Positions 1 through 8,256 of a stretch of 53,152 nt of DNA are shown here, in pieces. The stretch covers positions 1 to 53,152 of the forward strand of contig CAZNYS010000018.1 of NCBI GenBank assembly GCA_964577305.1. The letters are read 5' to 3'. The stretch's first letter is position 1. Each line of letters begins with the position of its first letter. This stretch comes from UBA9300 sp964577305. GTDB lineage: Bacteria > Bacteroidota > Bacteroidia > Bacteroidales > VadinHA17. Below the pieces are notes generated by a model, which was given only the letters and a program-made list of their open reading frames with translations, did not search any database and was not told the DNA's origin. Both the position numbers and the translations under genes were made by a program.

Positions 1-12
1 GCTTTTTGTTTG

Positions 13-87
13 TCGGGATGGGGAGATTCGAACTCCCGACCCCTACGTCCCGAACGTAGTGCGCTAGCCTGACTGCGCTACATCCCG
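13..87 (-). tRNA. tRNA-Pro (anticodon CGG)
   Basis: Read on the minus strand this folds as a complete 75-nt cloverleaf. The acceptor CGGGATG pairs with CATCCCG, the anticodon stem CTACG/CGTAG encloses loop TTCGGGA (anticodon CGG), and the T arm is GGGAG-TTCGAAT-CTCCC with discriminator A. CCA is not encoded. The anticodon and the TTCGGGA loop are typical of bacterial proline tRNAs. Confidence 0.95.
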
Positions 88-116
88 CTTAAGGCAAGGA
101 TCCCATCTTCGCAAAG

Positions 117-137
117 CTCCGGCGGGCAGTGCCGGAG
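117..137. repeat. Hairpin upstream of tRNA-Pro
   Basis: A perfect 7-bp inverted repeat, CTCCGGC and GCCGGAG, encloses a 7-nt loop. It is followed by GC-rich sequence and an A-run. It lies in the gap between the cupin gene and tRNA-Pro, on the 5' side of the tRNA. It could be part of a precursor leader or a REP-like element. Function unknown. Confidence 0.5.
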
Positions 138-224
138 GTCCACACCGGCGAAAAAAAACATACAAAAATAATTATTCTTATTCCAACTTGCATGGTTTAG
201 ACCAACAAATTTTGGTAAGACTTA

Positions 225-536
225 TCATGCCTTCCATATAACCAGGACCAGTGCTCCGTTCTTCGATTTAAAAGGGCCGTGCTTCTGTTGCGCTTTAAAA
301 CTCCTGTATACTCCCTCATGGTAAACTTTACCTTCACTTTCATATTCACCTTTAAGAATTACATGTTGCTCATTCATTAAGTGAGAGTGTGGTGCCATGA
401 AAAATCCAGCAGGTAATTTAAGTAAGATAATTTTTGAGCTATCCTCATCATGCAGTACTTTTTTCCTGGTCTCACTGGAATACTCAGGTGCATTCTGCCA
501 GTTGGAATCTTCAAATAAATCAATATAATCAGTCAT
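225..536 (-). CDS. Small cupin-domain protein
   Basis: This 103-residue protein looks like a single cupin barrel. It has the motif PHSHLMNEQHVILKGEYE (about residues 49-66), which resembles cupin motif 1 (G-X5-HXH-X3,4-E-X6-G) with His50, His52 and Glu56 as candidate metal ligands. A second half contains a His (KHGPF). Such proteins bind a metal or small ligand; no substrate can be assigned. The start is supported by an unusually strong Shine-Dalgarno sequence 7-8 nt upstream. No operon partner is evident: the next upstream gene ends 89 nt away and the tRNA lies downstream. Confidence 0.75.
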   Translation of the reverse strand: MTDYIDLFEDSNWQNAPEYSSETRKKVLHDEDSSKIILLKLPAGFFMAPHSHLMNEQHVILKGEYESEGKVYHEGVYRSFKAQQKHGPFKSKNGALVLVIWKA

Positions 537-543
537 TTTAATA

Positions 544-550
544 CCTCCCC
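544..550 (-). promoter_or_regulatory. Strong Shine-Dalgarno of cupin gene
   Basis: On the minus strand GGGGAGG lies 7 nt before the cupin ATG. Canonical Shine-Dalgarno sequences are uncommon upstream of genes in this window, as is usual in Bacteroidota. This one fixes the start at 536. Confidence 0.65.
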
Positions 551-625
551 TGATTAATTTAATAGTAATGAAAATATTCTCTTCTATTAAATTTATGCAA
601 AATATTTCTAAATAGCAACTTTAAA

Positions 626-1495
626 TCAAGTCTCTGAGGTTTCTTTCACTGGCTTTTTGTTGTTCGAAATCTTATACAACAGATAGCCCAGCAGGAGTAT
701 AATACCAAGAAGTGTGATTATTACCGGGGCACTTGGTACATCCAGCTTAAGGGAGAATAACAACCCGGCAAAGGATGCCGTTACGCCGGCCACCCAGCCT
801 ACTATAAGTTTGGTTGTCCAGTTACCTTTTAGTATGACCGACAATGAGGCCGGGAGAATAAGAAATGCAAACACTGTTAATATACCTGCTATATTTACTG
901 CTTCCACAACTACGAGCCCAAAGGAAAAGTAAAAAAGAAAATCCCAGAGCATATGCCTGTTGATCTTATTATCATGATTATGAAATGATTCTGTAAGGCT
1001 CATGAATTTTTTCCTGTATATAATATGGAAGACTCCAACTATTGTCACAACCAGAGCAAGCCTGGTCAGCTGGTGACCGGAAATCCAAAGAATTGTCCCT
1101 ACCAGCATATCATGTACATGTACATCCCCACCTGCTCCTTTGTCAAGAATTATAACGGTTAATGTGGTAGCAACAGCATAAGCAATACCTATTATAGCCT
1201 CAAGCGGGATGGATATCTTTTTATGCTTCAGCAATGTAAAAGCAAAAGAAGCAATAGAAATAAAACCCAGTGAAAAGAGATATGGGAAAAACCCATGCCC
1301 TTCATGAGAGTGATCAACAGAGATGGATTCAAAGAGGACCATCCCTACAGCAGAACCAAGTGCAGCTATAGAAGCAAGAGCTATATCGATAAAAATGATC
1401 TCCCTTTTAATAACATGAATGCCAAAATATACATTTATCAATACTATAAGCAAACAGCCAAGGAAAGGGAGAAAAATAAATTCAATAGATAACAT
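626..1495 (-). CDS. Metal (zinc/manganese-type) ABC transporter permease
   Basis: This 289-residue, highly hydrophobic protein has about eight predicted membrane segments and belongs to the ABC-3 (ZnuB/MntB/TroC) permease family. Family-like blocks include the repeated IFIDIALASIAALG segment near residue 35 and FAFLILPASLSVIL near 210. A His-rich loop (DHSHEGHG, about residues 61-68) faces a membrane boundary and could help capture metal. It is the last gene of the metal operon, 12 nt after the first permease gene. The paired permease genes may form a heterodimeric channel. Whether the metal is zinc, manganese or iron cannot be decided from sequence. Confidence 0.9.
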   Translation of the reverse strand: MLSIEFIFLPFLGCLLIVLINVYFGIHVIKREIIFIDIALASIAALGSAVGMVLFESISVDHSHEGHGFFPYLFSLGFISIASFAFTLLKHKKISIPLEAIIGIAYAVATTLTVIILDKGAGGDVHVHDMLVGTILWISGHQLTRLALVVTIVGVFHIIYRKKFMSLTESFHNHDNKINRHMLWDFLFYFSFGLVVVEAVNIAGILTVFAFLILPASLSVILKGNWTTKLIVGWVAGVTASFAGLLFSLKLDVPSAPVIITLLGIILLLGYLLYKISNNKKPVKETSET

Positions 1496-1507
1496 CAGTT
1501 TCCAAAA

Positions 1508-2347
1508 TTAATTTGTTGTTAGAATATTCTTATCAGCTCTCTTCATATACAATTTCGTAAAAGCTGCAATGTACGTAGCTATACCAATCAGGCTGACAAT
1601 TGCCGGACCATTTGAAATATTCATTGAATATGATATATAAATACCCAGTAAAGAACCCGCTGCCCCTATTATCCAGCCCCATATTATCCTTCCCGTCCAT
1701 GATCGAACAAATATTCTGCTGATGGATGCCGGGCCTATTAAGAGCATAAAAACGAGGAAAATACCCATAACGGGTACTGATTTAACTATAACTATACCAA
1801 ACGTTATATAAAAAACAAGGTCATATATCCTGGTACGACTCATGGAATTACCAGCCAGCTCACCATGCGAAACCTTTTTTATAATATTTCCCATAACCAG
1901 ATTGACAATTATAACAGGTATAAATATCAACAAACAATATAACACGCTTTTCCATGTAACCCACAGCACATTGCCTGTAATAGTTTTGGTAATGTAGTTT
2001 GAACCACCGGGTATTTTTTCCGCCAGTAATAAGGCCATTCCCAGGGCTATACAATAGAAAATACCTATTATAGCCTCCTGCGGCAGTACCTGGTTCTTCA
2101 CTTTCATGAAAGAGAAGATTCCCAGTATAATTATAGTAAATGCATATGATACAATCTGGGCATTAGCGGAATTCTCTGCAAAACCCAGTAATATACCTAT
2201 CATAGTCCCAAGGGCAGCTATCTGTGCTACTGCAATATCAATAAAGATAATACCACGCGACAGTATATGGTTACCAAAATAACTTAATATACCTGCGAGA
2301 ATAATGCAGGCTACTATTGGAGGTGCCAGAAATAACAAGGTTCCCAT
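1508..2347 (-). CDS. Metal (zinc/manganese-type) ABC transporter permease
   Basis: This 279-residue polytopic protein is the second ABC-3 family permease of the operon. It shares the block IIFIDIAVAQIAALGTMIG (about residues 33-51) with its neighbour, as well as the EAIIGI and LVFMLLIGPASISRI segments. It starts 4 nt after the stop of the binding-protein gene, so the two are almost certainly co-transcribed. It would form the inner-membrane pore with the downstream permease. No ATP-binding subunit is encoded next to it, which is odd for a complete importer. Confidence 0.9.
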   Translation of the reverse strand: MGTLLFLAPPIVACIILAGILSYFGNHILSRGIIFIDIAVAQIAALGTMIGILLGFAENSANAQIVSYAFTIIILGIFSFMKVKNQVLPQEAIIGIFYCIALGMALLLAEKIPGGSNYITKTITGNVLWVTWKSVLYCLLIFIPVIIVNLVMGNIIKKVSHGELAGNSMSRTRIYDLVFYITFGIVIVKSVPVMGIFLVFMLLIGPASISRIFVRSWTGRIIWGWIIGAAGSLLGIYISYSMNISNGPAIVSLIGIATYIAAFTKLYMKRADKNILTTN

Positions 2348-2351
2348 AATA

Positions 2352-3374
2352 TCAGAGGTTCTGTTTTATCTGGCTGATCCAGTAATCCACCAGTTCAAAA
2401 TTATTTTCTATACCTATTTCATGATTCACGAAAAGAGGCAGATAGACTGCTTTGATCCCGGTTCTGTCTTCTATCATCTGGGGTGATTTCTTTTCAAAAT
2501 AACTTGCTACAAGCATCACCTTTATTTCCTGATCCTTAATAAGGTTAACAATATATTGCACATGCTTGGCCGAGGGGGGTATACCGGGTTTCGGCTCAAT
2601 AAAGTCTATTATTTCAAGACCAAAGATATCGGAGAAATAAGCCCAGTTCTTATGGTAGGCAATTATGCGGCTTCCCCTGAATGGTAATGCTTCCTTAAGC
2701 CAACCACCAAGCAGGTCAACCAGCTTCTTGTCCTGGTATTCCCTGTCAAGAAAAGTAAAAAGAGTATGATTTAGAAGCAGCCTGGAAAGGGTCTCACCTC
2801 CAAACATATCAACCAGCTCATCACCGAAAAGAGCACGGTCAACCCTGTCAATGAAATCATCGCGGTTACGTTCGTAGAATTCAGCATTTTCAGGGTCAAC
2901 CTTTATGAGACCAACAGTAATATTCCTTGCTATTATTTTCCAGTTTAAAGGGCTTGTGTTGATATGCGGATTCCCCATAAGGTGAACGTCTCCTTCGCTA
3001 CGGTCGGCTTTTTCCGGTTTGTCCAATATAGTCACGCCATCTGATACTGCCACAAAACCCACAGCACCATCCATTATTTTACTGTTATGCGCCCTGTCAA
3101 TAAGTGTGGTCGACCATTGTTCAAGATCCATACCAGTTGTGATCCAAATATCAGCTTTATTGAGCATCATCGCATAGCTTGGCTTTGGTGGTATAAAATG
3201 AGGATCAGATTCACCCTGTGATATGCTTTCAACTGTTGCATAGCCCTTAGCTATTTCCGAAGCTATTGATGCATAGTCAGAAAAGGAACATACTATCCTG
3301 ATCTGGCTCTTCTCCACTGCTATCCCGGGAATTGTTATTATGGCAAGCAGCAGGCCTATTATTTGCTTTTTCAT
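2352..3374 (-). CDS. Metal ABC transporter substrate-binding protein (ZnuA/TroA-like)
   Basis: This 340-residue secreted protein has an N-terminal signal sequence (IIGLLLAIITIPGIAVE) followed by a cluster A-I (TroA/ZnuA) fold. Candidate metal ligands are the His in SDPHFIPP (about residue 58), NPHIN (about 138) and AYHKNW (about 245). These match the three-His pattern of zinc/manganese binding proteins. The long His-rich loop of classical ZnuA is absent. It lies between an outer-membrane protein gene and two permease genes. The fourth ligand and the metal identity are uncertain. Confidence 0.88.
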   Translation of the reverse strand: MKKQIIGLLLAIITIPGIAVEKSQIRIVCSFSDYASIASEIAKGYATVESISQGESDPHFIPPKPSYAMMLNKADIWITTGMDLEQWSTTLIDRAHNSKIMDGAVGFVAVSDGVTILDKPEKADRSEGDVHLMGNPHINTSPLNWKIIARNITVGLIKVDPENAEFYERNRDDFIDRVDRALFGDELVDMFGGETLSRLLLNHTLFTFLDREYQDKKLVDLLGGWLKEALPFRGSRIIAYHKNWAYFSDIFGLEIIDFIEPKPGIPPSAKHVQYIVNLIKDQEIKVMLVASYFEKKSPQMIEDRTGIKAVYLPLFVNHEIGIENNFELVDYWISQIKQNL

Positions 3375-3416
3375 ATATTCTATTTATTTTATGTTTATAT
3401 TATTTTCTTTCAATAT

Positions 3417-4694
3417 TTAGTATGCCTCATGTTTATGTGGCCCCATCGCCCATGAAAACTGTATCACCACGGTATGATCTGAAGGATATGATCCTGCTGC
3501 TTCTGGCAGATAAGCTACATTTCTTGAATTATACTGGTATTGTATCCTGTAGAAAACAAATTCGCTCTGCCAGAAATCAAAATTAATGGTATAATCCCAC
3601 TCATGCTGGTCACTATCATATGGCATCTCACTGTATCCAATCCTTCCACCTATCCACATTCGTGCATTTAATTTACGATGAACCAGGGAATAAAAACCCT
3701 TGCTTCGGACTATACCGAAGGGAGTTTCATTAAATCCGTAATAGAGTTCTGTCTTCCAGTCAAATGACTTATATTTAGAAGTACCAGGGGGCTGCCATTT
3801 ATAATGAAGGCCAAGACTCCCAATATAAGTGTTTGTTTCTCTTATTTCATCATTCCTTCCGGCAATGGCACTTAAGGCATACTCGAAATAACTGGAAGTT
3901 GAAATGTCATAATAATTCTTCCAGTGCCCAACATAAGTTATATTAACACTTTTATCGGATGAGTAGCTTAGATTATCATTAATATTTATAACAGAAAAAT
4001 CGAATGAGCTGGCATCAGCGAATAATATTTTTGGAAGCAAAAAATTGACAGCTACACCCATGCCGTTAAACCCGTCAAGCCCGAAATAGTTAACACAGGC
4101 CCTTGGCCTGTCAAACTGGGGCAGGGCATGCGTATGGTGCCTGTTAAGCAGCCCAAATTCCGGGAAGAACACTCCTCCCTTGATCGACATATTAAGAGGC
4201 AGGTTAAGTATCTCCATATATGCTTCCTCAATGGATACTCTTTCTTCTGTAATATCAAGAAAAGCCTTACCCCTGGCAAAAGGATCAAGAGGTGCAACGA
4301 AGGACAACTCCAGGCTCCTCATAAACAGGCCATTGTTGCCATGTGTCCTATCACCGGGCTCTGATATCAGTTCATCATTTGCAGACGATACTGAACCGAA
4401 AAAATCACCGAGCACACTCAGGTTGGGATTCAGTCCCTGCTGTTGCCTTACACCGCTGTAAAACTTCCTGGATCTGTCTATATCTTCAGATTTTTGCTTA
4501 TCCGAAAGCATATCAGCTTCCTCCAGTAACCTGGCCAGCTCATCTTCCTTCTTCTTTTCTTCTGCTGCAGCTTCAAGCCTCTCTATCCTTTCCAGTAATC
4601 GCCTGTAATCAATAGAATCAGGTATGGTCTTTTCCTGCGCACATACCAATATACTACTTAAAATCAGGAAAAAAATAATTATTGAATATTTCAT
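3417..4694 (-). CDS. Putative outer-membrane beta-barrel protein of metal-uptake operon
   Basis: This 425-residue protein begins with a signal peptide (MKYSIIIFFLILSSILVCAQ). A charged coiled-coil segment rich in Glu and Lys follows (about residues 25-70), then a long region of alternating aromatic/polar strands ending in VIQFSWAMG, typical of outer-membrane barrels. The layout resembles trimeric-porin-like or OprP/O-like proteins with an N-terminal coiled coil, but no specific family was recognised. Its place upstream of the metal-binding protein suggests it passes the metal or a complex across the outer membrane. It is separated from the next upstream gene by 103 nt that contain two inverted repeats. 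Confidence 0.7.
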   Translation of the reverse strand: MKYSIIIFFLILSSILVCAQEKTIPDSIDYRRLLERIERLEAAAEEKKKEDELARLLEEADMLSDKQKSEDIDRSRKFYSGVRQQQGLNPNLSVLGDFFGSVSSANDELISEPGDRTHGNNGLFMRSLELSFVAPLDPFARGKAFLDITEERVSIEEAYMEILNLPLNMSIKGGVFFPEFGLLNRHHTHALPQFDRPRACVNYFGLDGFNGMGVAVNFLLPKILFADASSFDFSVININDNLSYSSDKSVNITYVGHWKNYYDISTSSYFEYALSAIAGRNDEIRETNTYIGSLGLHYKWQPPGTSKYKSFDWKTELYYGFNETPFGIVRSKGFYSLVHRKLNARMWIGGRIGYSEMPYDSDQHEWDYTINFDFWQSEFVFYRIQYQYNSRNVAYLPEAAGSYPSDHTVVIQFSWAMGPHKHEAY

Positions 4695-4733
4695 AATGTT
4701 TGTTTATACTTAAATCTTGTAACCTTACTTTCG

Positions 4734-4753
4734 TTATCTGTATGATCAGATAA
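4734..4753. promoter_or_regulatory. Inverted repeat, possible operator
   Basis: TTATCTG, 6 nt, CAGATAA forms a perfect 7-bp dyad in the 103-nt gap between the small His-motif membrane protein gene and the outer-membrane protein gene. A second imperfect 16-bp dyad (TTAATGTAAACGTTAA) lies at 4773-4788. Either could bind a metal-responsive repressor, but neither matches a Zur or MntR box that I know. They could equally be RNA hairpins. Confidence 0.3.
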
Positions 4754-4797
4754 TTATTTTATTAAGGGATGTTTAATGTAAACGTTAATGGAGCAGA

Positions 4798-5163
4798 TTA
4801 CAAAGTATAAACTGGCGGGCCTCGCGGAGAATAGGAAGGGATCATGGGGCCTGACTGAATAGCAGGGAAAATCCCGGGCAATGATATACTGAACTCCATT
4901 AAAAACGATACCGTTGACAATATGAATAATACCAGAATATCAATACCTCTCAGAAGATCCAGTATTACAAGCTCAGCATCAGTATGGCTGTGAAATGGAT
5001 ATTGCTTATTATCCGGTTCTTTCTTAAATGGATGAGCATGAGTAAATACATATCCCCTTACAAGATGATTATGCCTGTTAAGAAGCGAATTTGAAATAAA
5101 TAGTAAAAGCACAGGAAAAGTAATCAGGAAAATAAAATACTTGTATTTTCTTATTGTGCCCAT
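4798..5163 (-). CDS. Small membrane protein with His-rich motif, metal operon leader gene
   Basis: This 121-residue protein has one N-terminal membrane segment (YKYFIFLITFPVLLLFISN). An extracytoplasmic His-rich stretch follows, with THAHPF near residue 41 and PFHSHTDAELVILDLL near residues 56-71. A second hydrophobic segment comes next, then a Pro-rich tail. The clustered His residues suggest transition-metal binding outside the cytoplasm. It is the first gene of the metal transporter operon and has a promoter-like sequence 23-30 nt upstream. I do not recognise a named family; a role in zinc or manganese acquisition is inferred from its neighbours. Confidence 0.7.
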   Translation of the reverse strand: MGTIRKYKYFIFLITFPVLLLFISNSLLNRHNHLVRGYVFTHAHPFKKEPDNKQYPFHSHTDAELVILDLLRGIDILVLFILSTVSFLMEFSISLPGIFPAIQSGPMIPSYSPRGPPVYTL

Positions 5164-5185
5164 CAGTAATAGTTCTGAAGTGAAG

Positions 5186-5193
5186 CAAATATA
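5186..5193 (-). promoter_or_regulatory. -7 element of metal-uptake operon
   Basis: TATATTTG on the minus strand matches the Bacteroidota -7 consensus TAnnTTTG. It lies 23 nt before the ATG of the small His-motif protein. The -33 region is weak (TTTC). The transcript leader would be about 16 nt. Confidence 0.45.
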
Positions 5194-5275
5194 GGAAAGT
5201 TTCTCTTTTGAAAGAAATTAAATCGATGCATGTATATTTAAAGAATGTTAAAACAGAGATGAGAGATGATCCCGC

Positions 5276-5316
5276 CCCTGATGGCGTGGATTTGCAGTCC
5301 ACGTTTATCTGCATCG
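5276..5316. repeat. Hairpin repeat, GGATTTGCAGTCC type
   Basis: CGTGGA and TCCACG pair around loop TTTGCAG, and an outer GATG/CATC pair closes the structure. The right arm (TCCACGTTTATC) resembles that of the larger palindrome at 40147-40192 (ATCCTCGTTATC), and both share the GGATTTGyArTCC core. The two are probably members of one dispersed palindromic family. Confidence 0.55.
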
Positions 5317-5467
5317 GTAAAAGACTTGATCATTGAGTGATGAGAAAGAATGTTAACTGCTTAAATTGTTAATTTTTTGATTGGTATATTCATGTGGTTT
5401 AAGTGGGTGAATCTTTCAAACGTTCAAATCCTCAAACTTTCAAACACTATTTAACGATTAATACTTA

Positions 5468-6040
5468 TTAACTAACATCCAGCCAGTTATAAATCATCTT
5501 GGTCCCCTCGGGTGTCATAATTGATTCAGGATGGAACTGAACTGCCTCAATATCATAATTCTTATGCCTTACGCCCATGACCCTGCCTTCGGCCGAGTAA
5601 CAGGTTACACTAAGGCAGGAAGGGATTTTGCCTGCATCTGCTATCCATGAATGATAAAATCCTGCACTGAAAGTACCGGGTATATCTTTCAAAACCACTG
5701 ATTCGGCACTGCTCTTCCTGATTGCTTTTGTCCTGCCATGTACCACCTCCTCCAGCTTGATTAACTTCCCGCCGTAATACAATACTATAGCTTGCAGACC
5801 CAGGCAGATCCCAAGAATGCTTTTTGTTGATTCATAGTATGCAAGAACTGATTCCATAATATTACCTTTTCGGGGAAGGTCAGGACCGGGTGAAAAAATT
5901 ATCTTGTCATACTCAGCCACCGACGGCAAATTTAGCTCTCCTGCTTTAATTATGTCTATATTCGCCAATGATGATGCTTTAACAATATGTGCTATATTGA
6001 AAGTAAAAGAATCATAATTATCTATAATCAGCACTTTCAT
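5468..6040 (-). CDS. pabA: Aminodeoxychorismate/anthranilate synthase component II (glutamine amidotransferase)
   Basis: This 190-residue class I glutamine amidotransferase supplies ammonia from glutamine to chorismate. The start is placed at the Met of MKVLIIDNYDSFTFNI, the conserved N-terminus. An open frame extends 49 codons further upstream but overlaps the divergent pabB gene and carries no family similarity. The nucleophile Cys lies in GICLGLQAIV and the catalytic His/Glu in VQFHPESI. The family also includes TrpG; pairing with adjacent pabB and pabC and the absence of other trp genes favour folate synthesis. The start codon overlaps that of the divergent pabB frame by two bases. Confidence 0.88.
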   Translation of the reverse strand: MKVLIIDNYDSFTFNIAHIVKASSLANIDIIKAGELNLPSVAEYDKIIFSPGPDLPRKGNIMESVLAYYESTKSILGICLGLQAIVLYYGGKLIKLEEVVHGRTKAIRKSSAESVVLKDIPGTFSAGFYHSWIADAGKIPSCLSVTCYSAEGRVMGVRHKNYDIEAVQFHPESIMTPEGTKMIYNWLDVS

Positions 6041-7022
6041 GAGTTCAAATATAATGAAATACGCTGTTGAGCAAATGAATATCCTTGGCAAAGCCGGCAT
6101 TCCTTTCTTTTTCATGTTTGATTTTGAACTTATTATGCCGGTAATACATACCCTGAACAATCTGCCAGAGGATTTAATTATCAGCACCGGGCTCTTTGAT
6201 AATTCCGACCCTGCCAGAAGGGATAATTATAAAAAAATCACGCTTAAGTCAGAGCCTGTCAGCTTTAATGAATACAGGAAAGCATTCGATAATGTGATTA
6301 TGAATATTTCCCACGGGAACTCCTACCTGCTGAATCTTACCTTTCCCACTAAAATAAGTACGGACGCAAGCCTTGAAGAAATATTCTACTGTAGCAGGGC
6401 AAAATACAGGTTGCTCTTTGCAGATAAGTTTGTAGTATTCTCTCCTGAAGCTTTTGTAAAAATAGAACAGAATGGAACAATAAGGTCTTTCCCTATGAAA
6501 GGCACCATTGATGCCTCTGTGCCGGATGCAGAAAGGATGATACTGCGCGACGAAAAGGAGAAATCAGAGCATAATACCATTGTGGATCTTATAAGGAACG
6601 ACATGAGCATGAATGCTGAAAATGTCATACTGGAAAGGTACAGGTATATTGATGCTATCGACACACCTGAAGGCAGGCTGCTTCAGGTAAGTTCTGAGAT
6701 AGCAGGATTACTTGGTCCTGGATGGGAAAGCCGTGCAGGCACTATTATTACCTCAATGTTGCCTGCAGGATCTATAAGCGGCGCCCCAAAGAAAGAAACT
6801 ATAAGAATTATTAAAGAAAGTGAAATTGATGACAGAGGTTATTATACTGGTATCTTTGGAGTATTCAACGGTAAAGAACTTGACAGTGCTGTTATGATCA
6901 GGTTTATTGAACAGAATGACACGGGATATGTTTATAGAAGTGGAGGTGGCATAACCTTTCTGAGCCAGATTGAAAAGGAGTATGAGGAACTAATTAAAAA
7001 AATCTATGTCCCTGCTGGTTGA
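6039..7022 (+). CDS. pabB: Aminodeoxychorismate synthase component I
   Basis: This chorismate-binding enzyme (327 residues) makes 4-amino-4-deoxychorismate with ammonia from PabA. Visible motifs are FPMKGTID (about residue 153), DLIRNDMS (about 182), SISGAPKKETIRIIKE (about 246) and the C-terminal RSGGGITFLS, all in the catalytic core of the family. It lacks the N-terminal domain of the 450-residue E. coli enzyme, as is usual for the short Bacteroidota type. Translation may instead start at the ATG at 6054 (MKYAVEQMN), which better matches the family N-terminus. It overlaps pabC by 17 nt. Confidence 0.9.
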   Translation: MSSNIMKYAVEQMNILGKAGIPFFFMFDFELIMPVIHTLNNLPEDLIISTGLFDNSDPARRDNYKKITLKSEPVSFNEYRKAFDNVIMNISHGNSYLLNLTFPTKISTDASLEEIFYCSRAKYRLLFADKFVVFSPEAFVKIEQNGTIRSFPMKGTIDASVPDAERMILRDEKEKSEHNTIVDLIRNDMSMNAENVILERYRYIDAIDTPEGRLLQVSSEIAGLLGPGWESRAGTIITSMLPAGSISGAPKKETIRIIKESEIDDRGYYTGIFGVFNGKELDSAVMIRFIEQNDTGYVYRSGGGITFLSQIEKEYEELIKKIYVPAG

Positions 7023-7608
7023 AACAATAAAAATACTAGATGGAGAGATATTCAATATTGATTATCACTCAAGTCGCTTTAATAAAACCAGGAAGGAGTT
7101 GTTTAACAAAGGACCGGTTGTTGATCTCAGTACTAAAATAATAATACCAGCATATGCCGGGAACGGTCTGTTTAAATGCAGGATAGAATATGATGATCAT
7201 ATAAGGAAAATTGATTTTCATCCTTATAAAATCAAAAGAATAAGAACATTAAAACTGGTGGAAGCAGGTGACCTCGATTATAGCTATAAATTCATTAACA
7301 GGTCCGGTATTAATACGTTACTGGAGCAAAAAAATGGATGCGATGATATTCTTATGGTTAAGGATGGTATTATTACCGACACATCGTATGCAAATATTAT
7401 CGTAAGGGGCAATGACCGCATATGGTATACTCCATCAGGATTTCTCCTGAGAGGTACAAAAAGAGAATATCTTCTTAACCGGGGACTAATAAGGGAAAAA
7501 ATTATCACACCTGCCAGTCTTAAAAGATTCCGTGAGCTAAGGCTGATAAACTCAATGCTGGATATTGATGATACTGACAGTATCCCTGTCAGGACTATCT
7601 GCTTTTAA
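7006..7608 (+). CDS. pabC: Aminotransferase class IV, probable aminodeoxychorismate lyase
   Basis: This 200-residue PLP enzyme belongs to fold-type IV aminotransferases/lyases. The likely PLP lysine is in DYSYKFINRS (about residue 95), and ILMVKDGIITDTSYANIIV carries the conserved glycine turn and the Asn before the cofactor phosphate site. It would split aminodeoxychorismate into p-aminobenzoate and pyruvate. It overlaps the end of pabB by 17 nt, so the two are translated from one message. At 200 residues it is short for the family (usually 240-290), so the assignment rests partly on context. Confidence 0.85.
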   Translation: MSLLVETIKILDGEIFNIDYHSSRFNKTRKELFNKGPVVDLSTKIIIPAYAGNGLFKCRIEYDDHIRKIDFHPYKIKRIRTLKLVEAGDLDYSYKFINRSGINTLLEQKNGCDDILMVKDGIITDTSYANIIVRGNDRIWYTPSGFLLRGTKREYLLNRGLIREKIITPASLKRFRELRLINSMLDIDDTDSIPVRTICF

Positions 7609-7623
7609 TAAACCAGAGGATCA

Positions 7624-8037
7624 TCAATAAATAAAATTGGTTTCCTCCCTCCTGATATTCTTAAGCGGATAAGAAAATTCCTCCCCCAGGTATTTGTATT
7701 TTATCCTATCATCCGAACCGGTCGCCTCATATGCATAATTCTCAATAAGTGATGGGCCGGTATTTATTGTTCCTTTGACTATTGTTTTTCTTCCCTCGGG
7801 TGTGACATTTACATCAACTTCTATACCCCTGAATACCAATGAGGCGAACTCAACATTTTCATCAAGGTTCCTGAATTCAATAATAACATCTGTCCCTTTC
7901 TCCAGATCCCTTACCACCCATGACTGGTAATAAACATCTTTTATCTGGAAGAGTTCATGCTCGCTGGTAAAGAGTGTAACGCAGCTATTGAAAATGCCAA
8001 ATATGAGTATAGTTATAAAAATTTGCATTCTTTTCAT
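7624..8037 (-). CDS. Small lipoprotein of unknown function
   Basis: The start is placed at MKRMQIF because this gives a clean lipoprotein signal: positive n-region, hydrophobic ITILIFGIF, then NSC as lipobox. An in-frame ATG 21 nt upstream is possible. The mature part (about 120 residues) is beta-rich with no recognised domain; it contains VIEFRNLDENVEFASLVFRG. It is probably anchored in the outer or inner membrane. It converges on pabC with 15 nt between the stops, and no operon partner is visible. Confidence 0.65.
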   Translation of the reverse strand: MKRMQIFITILIFGIFNSCVTLFTSEHELFQIKDVYYQSWVVRDLEKGTDVIIEFRNLDENVEFASLVFRGIEVDVNVTPEGRKTIVKGTINTGPSLIENYAYEATGSDDRIKYKYLGEEFSYPLKNIRREETNFIY

Positions 8038-8189
8038 ATTTCTGGTATTATAATTCATGCTGTGAAATAGTAGAGTTGTTTGAACAATTCAGATACAAAT
8101 TTGTCATTAATTTTGATATATTCATCAAAAACCGTACAAAGTAATAAACTTAAGATATTATTAAGATTATCCTTCAGGCATAATTTTTG

Positions 8190-8197
8190 TACATTTG
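8190..8197 (+). promoter_or_regulatory. -7 element of S41 protease gene
   Basis: TACATTTG fits TAnnTTTG and sits 59 nt before the chosen ATG. No good -33 box is seen 19-21 nt upstream. Moderate support only. Confidence 0.35.
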
Positions 8198-8256
8198 GAA
8201 ATTGGAAGTATAACTGAATTTTGAAGTATAATTGTATTTATTTAAGCTTTAAACGT

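Larger units (their letters stand above)
5164..5467. other. Gene-free stretch between metal operon and pabA
   Basis: This 304-base gap holds the promoter-like element of the metal operon (near 5190), a hairpin repeat (5276-5316), and degenerate AT-rich tandem repeats of the type TTTCAAACGTTCAAATC (5411-5452). No open frame with recognisable content was seen. Confidence 0.6.

Noticed and set aside
88..224. Possible riboswitch or small RNA between tRNA-Pro and the cupin gene
   Set aside because: Only a single hairpin and an A-run are visible; no known class could be matched.
6041..6187. N-terminal 49-residue extension of pabA
   Set aside because: It would run through the start of pabB, has no family similarity and precedes a textbook N-terminus (MKVLIIDNYDSF).
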